Shown here: positions 8,960-17,591 of the stretch, one piece after another
Layout: the number at the start of each line of letters is the position of its first letter
Numbering within the stretch: the stretch's first letter is position 1
Assembly: GCA_963824105.1 (NCBI GenBank)
Contig: CAWGNN010000011.1
Location: 124,001-188,000 of the forward strand
Source of the DNA: CAWDVB01 sp963824105
GTDB taxonomy: Bacteria; Actinomycetota; Actinomycetes; Propionibacteriales; Nocardioidaceae
Reading direction: 5' to 3'
DNA length: 64,000 nt
Made by a program: the position numbers and the translations under genes
The notes under the pieces: model-generated
Databases searched by the model: none
Told to the model about the DNA's origin: nothing
The model's input: the letters and a program-made list of their open reading frames with translations, nothing else

Positions 8960-9688
8960 ATGACCGACACCCCGCAGAGCACCGAGCGCGTCGCCAACAA
9001 AGGCAAGATGGCCCGGGACGTCAACGACCAGATCCGCTACACGATGTGGTCGGTGTTCAAGCTTCGGGACACCTTCGGCGACGTCGACCGTGCCAAGGAG
9101 GTCGCCGAGGTGGAGACGCTCCTGGCCGACCTGGCCGGGAAGGACGTGGTGACCCGCGGTGTCTACGACGTCAGCGGCCTGCGCGCGGACGCCGACCTGA
9201 TGGTGTGGTGGCACGCGGAGTCATCGGACGACCTGCAGAGCGCCTACAACGGCTTCCGCCGGACCGACTTCGGCCGACGACTCGACTCGGTGTGGTCGCA
9301 GATGGCCCTGCACCGCCCGGCGGAGTTCAACCGCTCGCACATCCCGGCCTTCCTGGCCGATGAGCGGGCCCGCGACTACCTGTGCGTCTACCCGTTCGTC
9401 CGCTCCTACGAGTGGTACCTGCTGCCGGAGGAGGAGCGGCGCGCGCTGCTCGTCGAGCACGGCCAGATGGGCCGGGAGTACCCCGACGTCCGCGCCAACA
9501 CCGTGCCGGCGTTCGCCTTGGGCGACTACGAGTGGATCCTCGCCTTCGAGGCAGACGATCTCGACCGCATCGTCGACCTGATGAGAGTGCTGCGTGCCTC
9601 GGCAACCCGTCGTCACGTCCGGCTGGAGATCCCCTTCTACACCGGTCACCGGCGCGAGGTCGCCGACCTGTTCGCCGACCTGCCCTGA
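8960..9688 (+). CDS. hemQ: Coproheme decarboxylase HemQ/ChdC
   Basis: A 242-residue chlorite-dismutase-fold protein that performs the last step of the coproporphyrin-dependent heme pathway, decarboxylating coproheme to heme b. Visible features are RYTMWSVFKLRD near the N-terminus, the tyrosine-containing YPFVRSYEWYLLP segment, LLVEHGQMGREYPDVRANT, which should carry the proximal histidine, and a C-terminal EIPFYTGHRR. A clear GGAG-type ribosome site precedes the ATG. It lies 44 bp behind hemY, in line with a heme operon. Its presence explains why the window lacks a need for hemN- or hemH-type protoporphyrin enzymes here. Confidence 0.94.
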   Translation: MTDTPQSTERVANKGKMARDVNDQIRYTMWSVFKLRDTFGDVDRAKEVAEVETLLADLAGKDVVTRGVYDVSGLRADADLMVWWHAESSDDLQSAYNGFRRTDFGRRLDSVWSQMALHRPAEFNRSHIPAFLADERARDYLCVYPFVRSYEWYLLPEEERRALLVEHGQMGREYPDVRANTVPAFALGDYEWILAFEADDLDRIVDLMRVLRASATRRHVRLEIPFYTGHRREVADLFADLP

Positions 9689-9798
9689 CCGGAGTCAGGG
9701 GCCCCGGTCGGTGAGAGATCGGCCGGAAGTCTCCGAGCAGATGCCCGGCATCTGGCCCGCATGGGCCCCCGATTTGCCCGATGGTGGACGCTGGGTGC

Positions 9799-10791
<993 letters not shown>

Positions 10792-10803
10792 TCGCTCCGA
10801 CGA

Positions 10804-10845
10804 TCAGTCGTCCTGGTCGAGGACGAGGGAGATCGAGTTGATGCA
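10804..10845 (-). pseudogene. Displaced 3' tail of msrB
   Basis: On the minus strand this stretch encodes CINSISLVLDQDD followed by a stop. The CINS motif holds the catalytic end of MsrB proteins and matches CINSVALVHQQ in the intact msrB at 13250-13705. At DNA level the two stretches share an 11-bp identity (10835-10845 and 13332-13342) and more scattered similarity on the tail side. It is read as the native msrB 3' end, cut off from its gene by the islet between them. Confidence 0.72.
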
Positions 10846-11244
10846 CAACTCGGAGTTGTTACTCGGTGCGGAATGGCGTGTGAACTGGCGACCTCTGTGC
10901 TGATGCCTCATCCTCGTGACCGCCTCGAGACGAGTGAGTACTGCACGGCTGTCGCTCACCAAAACCGGTACCTGTTCTTGACACCCGTCTCCCTCGCAGT
11001 ACGTCCGGGCAAGGCTTCGGAGCCAGTGTTCCCGTGGTCTCATCAGTCGTGCAGGTGGTTCTATGACCACCAGCTTGGGCTGGCTTTGGGCTGGGCTTCC
11101 GCTGAAGCTGTTCTGGAACTGCCTTCGGAGCGATCTCTACCCGAGCAGCCCTCGTTCCGGAGGCGACGCCTGAAAGATCGCACCGCGCCGGGCGAACCCA
11201 CCGGCGTCGCTGCCGGTGGGCCGAGCTCCAGTGCTCCTCGGCTC
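10846..11244. other. Left part of msrB islet, no gene called
   Basis: Several open frames cross this interval on both strands, but none has a ribosome site, a recognisable motif or consistent codon bias. It is AT-richer than the surrounding chromosome. I see no RNA gene or strong hairpin. Confidence 0.4.
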
Positions 11245-11679
11245 TCACTGCCTCTGCTTGGGAAGCGAGACAAGCAACTCGTACCCGCTTCCGTCGGAGT
11301 TGCGAACCTGCAACAGCCCAAAACGAGCGCTATCGCCTTCCCTAAGAGCATCCTGCGGTCCAGCCGCGAGCGCTGCGCAGACTTCATCCCTGCTGGGAGG
11401 CTTCACACAGATCCCTGAACCGTCAAGACTCACCTTCTCCACTGTCCCAGTGAACACCTGTTCCAGGACAGCACTGGAGGGCGTGGACAGGCCGAAGATC
11501 AGCCAAGTCACAGAGGACGCTACGGCCGCCACCACCGCCGAGACCAGCAGGGTGACGCGCCACGTTCTGGCAGCTTGGACGCGAGGTGGAGGAACAGCCG
11601 CCTTTCTACCTCGCGCCACGCCTGCTTGTCGGGTCAACTCGTGCTCCGATCTTCGGGAGATGCTCATTGAGCAGGGCAA
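11245..11679 (-). CDS. Hypothetical membrane-anchored protein
   Basis: A 144-residue protein with a basic N-terminal region, one hydrophobic segment at about residues 40-65 (VTLLVSAVVAAVASSVTWLI) and an extracytoplasmic part of about 80 residues containing two cysteines (GICVKPP and DEVCAAL). This suggests a single-pass protein with a small folded outer domain, possibly disulphide-bonded. No family is recognised. It lies 9 bp downstream of the secreted protein gene on the same strand and is likely cotranscribed with it. Confidence 0.55.
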   Translation of the reverse strand: MPCSMSISRRSEHELTRQAGVARGRKAAVPPPRVQAARTWRVTLLVSAVVAAVASSVTWLIFGLSTPSSAVLEQVFTGTVEKVSLDGSGICVKPPSRDEVCAALAAGPQDALREGDSARFGLLQVRNSDGSGYELLVSLPKQRQ

Positions 11680-11688
11680 TTCACGTTA

Positions 11689-12687
11689 CTAGCAGGAGAG
11701 CGGATGGCCCCACCAGATCGTGATGTACTCGGTGATATAGACACTCGTTCCAGGTGGCGAGTGATCATAATCTACGGAATTTTCGCCAACGTCTGACTTG
11801 ATTGCGCAACCAGACCATTCTGCACCAAACTTCGTCCAGTCAGCATTATGGGCCGGGCTCTCGCTGTCCGGACAAAGCTGGCTCGAGGACGAGAAGCCGA
11901 TGCCGTTGTAGCTCAGCGACAAGGTATTCGTGGAGCATTGACCCCTCGGAATCCTACTAGTGGGCGCCCAGTTGACGATGGAATTGCCAGCCCCATAACC
12001 CACTCGCGTCCGCAGCCCGGTCAATCCGTACCACCAGTTGCTGTCGTAACCGGTTGCGACCTGTGAGTCCCCCACGTACCAATCTTGGTTCTTGTGCTGC
12101 AGCAGCCGCTGCACATCACATCCTCGTCCGGTCGCGGCTCCTCCGTCGCTCGAGACACTGGCGCAGGGGGATGCAAGGATCTCGCCATTCGTGAGGCTGT
12201 ATGCAATAGGTCCAGATGAGCTACCTTGCGCCCCACCAGCGGCCTTGGGACTTCCCGAAGGCTGCTGGGTTTGGAGATCAATGCCCTGGCTTTGCGCCAA
12301 GGCTGCCGCCTGCGCAGGTGTGTAGCCCACTGCAATCGCATTGTCAATCAGCGCCTGTCCGGAGGAGACATAACTCGATACCGAACCGGACTGCTTGTCG
12401 ATGCCGGGAGTGGATATTGATGCGGTGGAAGTTCCATCGCTTGACGCGACGTTGACCGTGCTTCCTATCGGACCAGCCACGGTTACCGTCAAACCAGACG
12501 CGGTCCATTCGGCAGTCGCGCTATTGGAGGACAATCTCGTCTCAGAAACCAATGAGCCAGAAACGCCCTGCAAGGTAAAGAAAGTAGAGTTATCTTGACC
12601 CGGCGCCGCACTTGCCCCGGAAGACAAGCCAAATAGGCCAAGAGCCAGAACTGTTGCTGCCGCTGTAGGCAGCCTTCGATTCCTCAT
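11689..12687 (-). CDS. Predicted secreted protein of unknown function
   Basis: A 332-residue protein with a typical Sec signal peptide (RNRRLP, then LALGLFGLSSGASA), cleaved probably after ASA. The N-terminal half is Ser/Thr/Gly-rich; a linker (QPSGSPKAAGGAQGSSSGP) leads to a C-terminal domain of about 160 residues rich in Trp, Tyr, Asn and Cys (DWYVGDS, NWWYGL, ECTIWW-like end ITIWWGHPLSC). Paired cysteines suggest disulphides in an extracellular domain. I do not recognise a family. Codon use and G+C differ from the flanking core genes, in line with transfer. Confidence 0.65.
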   Translation of the reverse strand: MRNRRLPTAAATVLALGLFGLSSGASAAPGQDNSTFFTLQGVSGSLVSETRLSSNSATAEWTASGLTVTVAGPIGSTVNVASSDGTSTASISTPGIDKQSGSVSSYVSSGQALIDNAIAVGYTPAQAAALAQSQGIDLQTQQPSGSPKAAGGAQGSSSGPIAYSLTNGEILASPCASVSSDGGAATGRGCDVQRLLQHKNQDWYVGDSQVATGYDSNWWYGLTGLRTRVGYGAGNSIVNWAPTSRIPRGQCSTNTLSLSYNGIGFSSSSQLCPDSESPAHNADWTKFGAEWSGCAIKSDVGENSVDYDHSPPGTSVYITEYITIWWGHPLSC

Positions 12688-13249
12688 CGTGATCGCCCGT
12701 TCGATCTTCTTTCGACCCTAGACCTGGCCGGCGCCTCTGACAACATTCTGGGCGGTCGCTTATCGTGTGATCAGCAGACTGCCAGGAAACAGTGGGCCTG
12801 GGAGGCTCACCCCCGAGGGCTACTGGAGACCTTCGAACTTCACCTTCTCAGGGGTCGAAGTGTCCTGGACCGCCCTGATCCACCCGGCATCCCCGGCGGG
12901 ATGGCAGGAACGCCACGAAGAGTGGCTGCCGGGTGGGGGCCTTGGCTCCTGACGCCTTCGCACTTAGGCGCGAGTGCCAGGGCGTCGAGCGTGGCGTCTG
13001 CTGCACGCTCCCCAAAGCCGCCGCCGCAGTCGCACTGCCCGGAGTCCTGTCGCTTCCTACCTAGGTAACTGATATCCAACGGATGCGAGATCCCTGCGCG
13101 TCCCCGGTACCTCCACCCTCCGCGAGCCAGCCCACCTTCGTGAGGCAATCGCTACCCGTCGTGCGAGGCGCCGCTTCAGTTCGCGGAACTCCTTGCCTAG
13201 GTAGTGTCCGGGTCGGGTTCTTCCCTTGCCCGCGCAGTGGCCTAGCGTC
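12688..13249. other. Right part of msrB islet, no gene called
   Basis: The 60 bp next to 12687 probably hold the promoter of the secreted-protein gene. The rest contains only short open frames without ribosome sites. Two copies of the octamer CCTAGGTA (near 13061 and 13196) bracket a stretch whose minus strand reads like a degraded coding segment rich in Arg and Ala; no family could be named. I see no RNA gene. Confidence 0.4.
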
Positions 13250-13705
13250 CTACCGATTCTCACCATCGGAGACGTTTTCGGAATCTTCCGACGATGGAGG
13301 CTCGGAAAACTGCTGGTGAACGAGGGCGACAGAGTTGATGCAGTAGCGCTGGTCGGTCGGGGTGGGGTAGCCCTCGCCCTCGAAGACGTGGCCGAGGTGG
13401 GAGCCGCAGTTGGCGCATCGGACCTCGACGCGGCGGGTGCCGAAGGAGTTATCGGTGATGTACTCGACGCGGTCCTCGGCGAGCGGGGCGAAGAACGACG
13501 GCCAGCCGCAGTGGCTCTCAAACTTGGTGTCTGAGCGGAACAGTTCGGCGCTACAGGCCCGGCAGCGGTAGACACCGGTGGTCTTGGTGTCGGTGTACTC
13601 GCCGACGAAAGGGGCCTCGGTGCCGGCGAGGCGAAGCACCTTGAACTCGTCGGGGGAGAGGACGGCTCGCCACTCCTCGTCGGTCTTCTGCACGGGGTAG
13701 GTCAT
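13250..13705 (-). CDS. msrB: Peptide-methionine (R)-S-oxide reductase, with replaced C-terminus
   Basis: A 151-residue MsrB, which reduces the R epimer of methionine sulfoxide in proteins. The zinc-binding CxxC pairs are CRAC and CANC; FESHCGWPSFF and GSHLGHVFEGE are diagnostic, and the active-site cysteine lies in YCINSVAL. The family normally ends shortly after this motif. Here an additional acidic tail (HQQFSEPPSSEDSENVSDG) follows, encoded by islet sequence rather than the native end now found at 10804-10845. Catalytic residues are intact, so the enzyme is probably functional. Confidence 0.9.
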   Translation of the reverse strand: MTYPVQKTDEEWRAVLSPDEFKVLRLAGTEAPFVGEYTDTKTTGVYRCRACSAELFRSDTKFESHCGWPSFFAPLAEDRVEYITDNSFGTRRVEVRCANCGSHLGHVFEGEGYPTPTDQRYCINSVALVHQQFSEPPSSEDSENVSDGENR

Positions 13706-13791
13706 GCCGCCACGGTAGTCATCTCCCGGCCGGGACTCACGCGTCCGTGCTTACCTGCCGGTTACGGGGTCAGTCTCGTAGTCTCGACACC

Positions 13792-14865
13792 GTGGCCTCA
13801 TCCACCGTCCTGCTGGAGGTGGGCGACCGGACGGTGAAGGTGTCGAGCGCCGACCGAGTCGTCTTCCCCGCGACCGACGACACGCCCGCGGCGACCAAGC
13901 TGCAGGTCGTGGAGTACTACCTCGCGGTCGGAGAGGGCATCCTGCGAGCGCTGCGCGACCGCCCGACGACGCTGGAGCGCTGGCCCAAGGGCGTCCAGCC
14001 CGGACTGGTCCGATCCACGCGCGAGCAGCATGGTGGCGATGCGTTCTTCCAGAAACGGGTGCCGGCGGGAGCCCCGCCGTACGTCGAGACCGCGCGGATC
14101 CAGTTCCCCTCCGGCCGGTACGCCGACGAGGTCTGCCCGACGGAGGTCGCCGTCGTCGCCTGGGCTGCCCAGATGGGCACGATCACGTTCCATCCGTGGC
14201 CGGTGCGTCGCGGCGACACCGAGCACCCCGACGAGCTGCGCATCGATCTCGATCCTCAGCCGGGCACGGATTTCCACGATGTGGTGCGCGTGGCGGGGGA
14301 GGCGCGCGCGCTCCTCGACGACCTCGGCATGGTGGGGTTCCCCAAGACCAGCGGCAGCCGGGGCGTGCACATCTACGTTCGTATTCGTCCACGGTGGACC
14401 TTCACCGAGGTCCGCCACTGCGCGATCGCGTTCGGACGGGAGCTGGAGCGGCGCACCCACGGGGTGACGACCCGCTGGTGGAAGGAGGAGCGCGGCGAGA
14501 ACGTCTTCGTCGACTACAACCAGAATGCCCGTGACCGCACCATCGCCAGCGCCTACTCCATCAGGCCGCTGCCGGGGGCTCCGGTCTCGGCCCCGGTCAC
14601 CTGGGAGGAGCTCGAGCACGTCGAGACCCGCGACTTCACCCTCCACACCATGCCCGCTCGCTTCGCCGAGCAGGGGGACCTGCACGCCGCGATCGACGAC
14701 CGGGCCTTCGACCTCACCCGATTGCTGGAGATGCACGCGGCGGACGAGGAGGCGGGCCTCGGCGACATGCCGTACCCGCCGGACTATCCCAAGCAGGAGG
14801 GCGAGCCACCCCGGGTGCAGCCCTCCCGGATGAACCCCGACAACTGGCCCTCGGGCAGCGACTGA
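13792..14865 (+). CDS. LigD-type DNA polymerase/primase domain protein
   Basis: A 357-residue stand-alone polymerase domain of the LigD (archaeo-eukaryotic primase) family, used in non-homologous end joining or repair synthesis. The catalytic metal motif is RIDLDPQPG; SGSRGVHIYVRI and the NARDRTIASAYSIRP segment belong to the same fold. The GTG at 13792 (VASSTVLLEV) is preferred, since the frame upstream lacks similarity. No ku gene is in the window, but an ATP-dependent ligase is 3 kb away, so the two may serve one repair route. Confidence 0.9.
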   Translation: MASSTVLLEVGDRTVKVSSADRVVFPATDDTPAATKLQVVEYYLAVGEGILRALRDRPTTLERWPKGVQPGLVRSTREQHGGDAFFQKRVPAGAPPYVETARIQFPSGRYADEVCPTEVAVVAWAAQMGTITFHPWPVRRGDTEHPDELRIDLDPQPGTDFHDVVRVAGEARALLDDLGMVGFPKTSGSRGVHIYVRIRPRWTFTEVRHCAIAFGRELERRTHGVTTRWWKEERGENVFVDYNQNARDRTIASAYSIRPLPGAPVSAPVTWEELEHVETRDFTLHTMPARFAEQGDLHAAIDDRAFDLTRLLEMHAADEEAGLGDMPYPPDYPKQEGEPPRVQPSRMNPDNWPSGSD

Positions 14866-14898
14866 CTCAGGTGCGCGGTGCCCTCATCGGTGGCGGGG

Positions 14899-15477
14899 CT
14901 AGTGCGCGTGCCTGACGGTGGCCTGTCCGGAGGGTCGGTTTCCTCGGTGGGAGCGTTCGCTTTCCGCTACGACGAGGAAGAGCAGTCCCATTGCCAGCAG
15001 GGGGAAGACCAAGGCTCCCGCTGAGCCTCCGAGCGTCGACCGGAGCCCCTCGCCGGCTCCTTCACCCATCCGCCCGAACGACACGAGCATCTGCACGGCG
15101 AATCCCGTGAGCAGGAGCCATCCTGCGGCGCTGGCGCGGCGAGCCCCCAGCAGACCGCACGGGACTGCGACGGCGAACAGCGCGATCGTGTCGACCGGAC
15201 CCCAGACGTCACGGTCGATGAAGCCGGTGAAGGAATCGACCACCGCAAACGCGCCAACCACGATCACGGCGCCCACCAAGACCTTGGTCGCCAGGTCGGG
15301 CCACAGCAGTGCAAGCAAGGACAGGGCCAGCAGTGGGATGACCCACGCGGACACCAAGAGCACCGCCTTCCAACCGCCAGGATCGTCGAAGGTCTCTCCG
15401 GCGATGAAGATCGCCGCTCCGAGCCCGAGAAGTAAGACCAGGGTCACCGAAAGGATGTGAAGCGCGCGTGTGAGCAT
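14899..15477 (-). CDS. Hypothetical multi-pass membrane protein
   Basis: A 192-residue protein with about six hydrophobic segments, beginning at LTRALHILSVTLVLLLGLG and including LLVSAWVIPLLALSLLALLW and LVFPLLAMGLLFLVV, and a short basic, histidine-containing C-terminus. No family is recognised. It is divergent from the thiamine-binding-like gene at 15594 and convergent with the LigD-type gene. Confidence 0.6.
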   Translation of the reverse strand: MLTRALHILSVTLVLLLGLGAAIFIAGETFDDPGGWKAVLLVSAWVIPLLALSLLALLWPDLATKVLVGAVIVVGAFAVVDSFTGFIDRDVWGPVDTIALFAVAVPCGLLGARRASAAGWLLLTGFAVQMLVSFGRMGEGAGEGLRSTLGGSAGALVFPLLAMGLLFLVVAESERSHRGNRPSGQATVRHAH

Positions 15478-15593
15478 CGCGACCTCCTTCTTCGATTTCA
15501 GGCTGCGCCGTGCGGCGTGGCGGCGTCAGAGTCGCTGCGCACCGTGATCGCGACGTTGGTCCTTCTGCTCGAACGGGTGGCTAGGCTCGGAGC

Positions 15594-15896
15594 ATGATCG
15601 TTGCCATCAGCATCTCGCCTGCCGTGACGTCAGACGACGGAGGCGTCTCCGAGGCCGTCGCCGAGGCGGTGCGAGTCGTCAAGGAGTCCGGACTGCCTTA
15701 CGAGCTGAACTCGATGTTCACTCTCATCGAGGGCGACTGGGATGAAGTCATGGACGTGGTGAAGCGGGCCGTCGACGTGGTGGCCGCGGTGTCGCCCAGA
15801 GTCGGGTTGGTCCTCAAGGCTGACATCCGGCCGGGCTATGAAGGACAGATGCGAGCCAAGGTCGACCGGGTCGAGTCTTTGCTCTCCGACTCCTGA
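15594..15896 (+). CDS. MTH1187-family thiamine-binding protein
   Basis: A 100-residue protein of the MTH1187/YkoF-like family (formerly UPF0045), a ferredoxin-like fold whose members bind thiamine or related ligands. The pattern IVAISISPAV, VKESGLPYELNSMFTLIEGDWDEVM and RVGLVLKADIRPG is characteristic. Length equals the family norm. It is followed by a tiny hydrophobic ORF and a phosphotransferase-like gene. Confidence 0.85.
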   Translation: MIVAISISPAVTSDDGGVSEAVAEAVRVVKESGLPYELNSMFTLIEGDWDEVMDVVKRAVDVVAAVSPRVGLVLKADIRPGYEGQMRAKVDRVESLLSDS

Positions 15897-15954
15897 GCCG
15901 CCGCGGGAAGTTCCGCTCCCGTTGGACCGGCCACGGTCAGATACGGTGGCCACC

Positions 15955-16041
15955 ATGTCGACGCAAACGATGATCCGCGCGATGTCGGTGATCGCTGTCC
16001 TGATCGGTGCTGTGTACGTCACTTACATCACCATCCACTGA
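15955..16041 (+). CDS. Putative 28-residue single-pass membrane microprotein
   Basis: An ATG at 15955 opens a 28-residue frame, STQTMIRAMSVIAVLIG then AVYVTYITIH, that is mostly one transmembrane helix. It stops 12 bp before the next gene. The ribosome site is weak. Small hydrophobic proteins of this kind are common in actinobacteria, but expression is unproven. Confidence 0.35.
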   Translation: MSTQTMIRAMSVIAVLIGAVYVTYITIH

Positions 16042-16053
16042 GCGGGCGGCGGT

Positions 16054-16962
16054 GTGCCGGCCCGCTCTCGTCCGCCGGCCGAGGTGGACATCTCCACAGC
16101 TCTCGTCGGTCGACTACTGAGGGCTCAGCACCCGGACCTGGCCGACCTGCCGCTGACCGAGATCGCGACAGGCTGGGACTGCGTGGTCTATCGGCTCGGC
16201 TCTGAGCTCGCCGTTCGGCTTCCGCGCCGGGAGCAGGCCGCAACGATGGTTCGCAGCGAGCAGACCTGGCTGCCGCGGATCGGACAGGGTCTACCGATCC
16301 CGACCCCGATTCCCGTTCGCGTAGGGGGGCCGGGTGAGGGGTTCCCCTGGACCTGGAGCGTGGTGCCGTTCCTCGTCGGAGAGGTTGCCTTCCCTGTCGA
16401 CCGGGTCGATCCGATGCGCGCGGCCGAGGACCTAGGTGCGTTCCTGGGGACACTCCACCAGCCCGCTCCAGCCGACGCGCCACACAACCCGTATCGGGGT
16501 ATCCCGTTGCCCGAACGACAGGCCTCGGTGACGGAGAACCAAGAGCTCGCCGGGGAGACGGTCGACCAGCGCGCGGTGGCGCAGGTGTGGGAGGAGGCGC
16601 TGGCCGCTCGCGCGTGGTCGGGTCCCGCCCTCTGGATCCACGGCGACCTGCATCCGGCGAACATCCTGGTCAACGACGGTCGCATCAGCGGGGTGATCGA
16701 CTTCGTCGACATCACTGCCGGTGATCCCGCCGCAGACCTGATGGTGGGCTGGATGCTCTTCGACGACGCGGGGCGGGCGCGCCTCCGCGAGGCCTACGAG
16801 GCTGCTGCTTCGTACGACGTCACCGAGGACGAGTGGAGCCGCGCCCGGGGGTGGGCGCTGAACCATGCGCTCGCCTGCCTGGCCCACTCCGCTGACGACC
16901 CGCTCATCGGCGCGATCGGAGGCTTCACGGTGGGACAGATTCAGGGTCAGGTGACGCCGTAG
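16054..16962 (+). CDS. Aminoglycoside phosphotransferase-fold protein
   Basis: A protein of about 300 residues with the APH/choline kinase fold. The catalytic loop is WIHGDLHPANILV and the metal-binding motif is GVIDFVDITAGDPAADL; the N-lobe lysine region is VRLPRREQAA. The GTG at 16054 or 16084 (VDISTALVGR) could be the start. Relatives are often of unknown substrate and need not give antibiotic resistance; with no resistance context this should be read as a generic small-molecule kinase. Confidence 0.82.
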   Translation: MPARSRPPAEVDISTALVGRLLRAQHPDLADLPLTEIATGWDCVVYRLGSELAVRLPRREQAATMVRSEQTWLPRIGQGLPIPTPIPVRVGGPGEGFPWTWSVVPFLVGEVAFPVDRVDPMRAAEDLGAFLGTLHQPAPADAPHNPYRGIPLPERQASVTENQELAGETVDQRAVAQVWEEALAARAWSGPALWIHGDLHPANILVNDGRISGVIDFVDITAGDPAADLMVGWMLFDDAGRARLREAYEAAASYDVTEDEWSRARGWALNHALACLAHSADDPLIGAIGGFTVGQIQGQVTP

Positions 16963-17028
16963 CGCCGGCCGGGCGCGGCCCCGCTCGGCGGGTCAGCGCG
17001 AGGGGTTGTCGTTCCGCACGGGCGCGAC

Positions 17029-17562
17029 TCAGGAGCCGGCGGTGCCCTCGTCGTCGGCCGGCTCCTCGAACGTCTCGCGCTCCAGCAGATGCAGGATCGG
17101 GACGCCCAGCTTGCGACGGGCCCGCGAGGTCCAGTCGACGTGGAAGAACTCGGCGACGATGTGGGGCCGGGTCAAGATGATCACCTCGGCGGCGTCCACC
17201 TCCGACACCTTGGCCGTCAGTCCGTCGATCGGGTCGACGCTGATCACGTCCCCGACGGCGTCGCCACCGGCCCTCTGCAGTCTGGCCAGGGACTGGTCGA
17301 GCTTGCTTCGTGCATCAGCCAGGAGGTCGGTCTGGATCTCGGCGATGTCGGAGTCGCTCATCGCGATGGCCGGCGCCGCGAGCACCTCTCCGGCCGCGAG
17401 CGAGCTCATGGCGGTCTCGACCCGTGCCGCGGCATCGTCCACCGGGATGAGAACGTCATAGCGGACCGGCTCCTCGAGAGCGGTGTGGAGTGCGCGGACC
17501 TGCTGCGCGTCCAGCTCGGACAGAGCCTCCTCGACCAACAGCACCACGTCATAGGTAGTCAT
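17029..17562 (-). CDS. Conserved hypothetical protein, UspA-like fold possible
   Basis: A 177-residue soluble protein. It opens with TTYDVVLLVEEALSELD and contains YDVLIPVDDAAARVE and AEVIILTRPHIVAEFFHVDW, a spacing of strands and helices reminiscent of universal-stress or phosphate-binding Rossmann-like folds, but no diagnostic nucleotide motif is visible. The C-terminal basic patch SRARRKLGVP is followed by an acidic tail. It is on the same strand as the ligase gene and just downstream of it. Confidence 0.55.
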   Translation of the reverse strand: MTTYDVVLLVEEALSELDAQQVRALHTALEEPVRYDVLIPVDDAAARVETAMSSLAAGEVLAAPAIAMSDSDIAEIQTDLLADARSKLDQSLARLQRAGGDAVGDVISVDPIDGLTAKVSEVDAAEVIILTRPHIVAEFFHVDWTSRARRKLGVPILHLLERETFEEPADDEGTAGS

Positions 17563-17591
17563 GTCGTCCTCCTGGAGGTGAGCCTAGTTGC

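Larger units (their letters stand above)
10835..13342. mobile_element. Islet inserted in the 3' end of msrB
   Basis: About 2.5 kb between two directly oriented copies of GAGTTGATGCA (10835-10845 and 13332-13342), both lying over the CINS codons of msrB. Inside are two minus-strand genes with lower G+C and relaxed codon use (11245-12687), flanked by non-coding sequence. The islet carries its own replacement msrB tail, so the gene stays open. No recombinase is visible inside, so it is either a decayed integrative element or one mobilised in trans. Confidence 0.6.

Noticed and set aside
16054..16962. Antibiotic resistance gene
   Set aside because: The APH fold is broad; there is no resistance context and the sequence shows no feature of a specific resistance enzyme.
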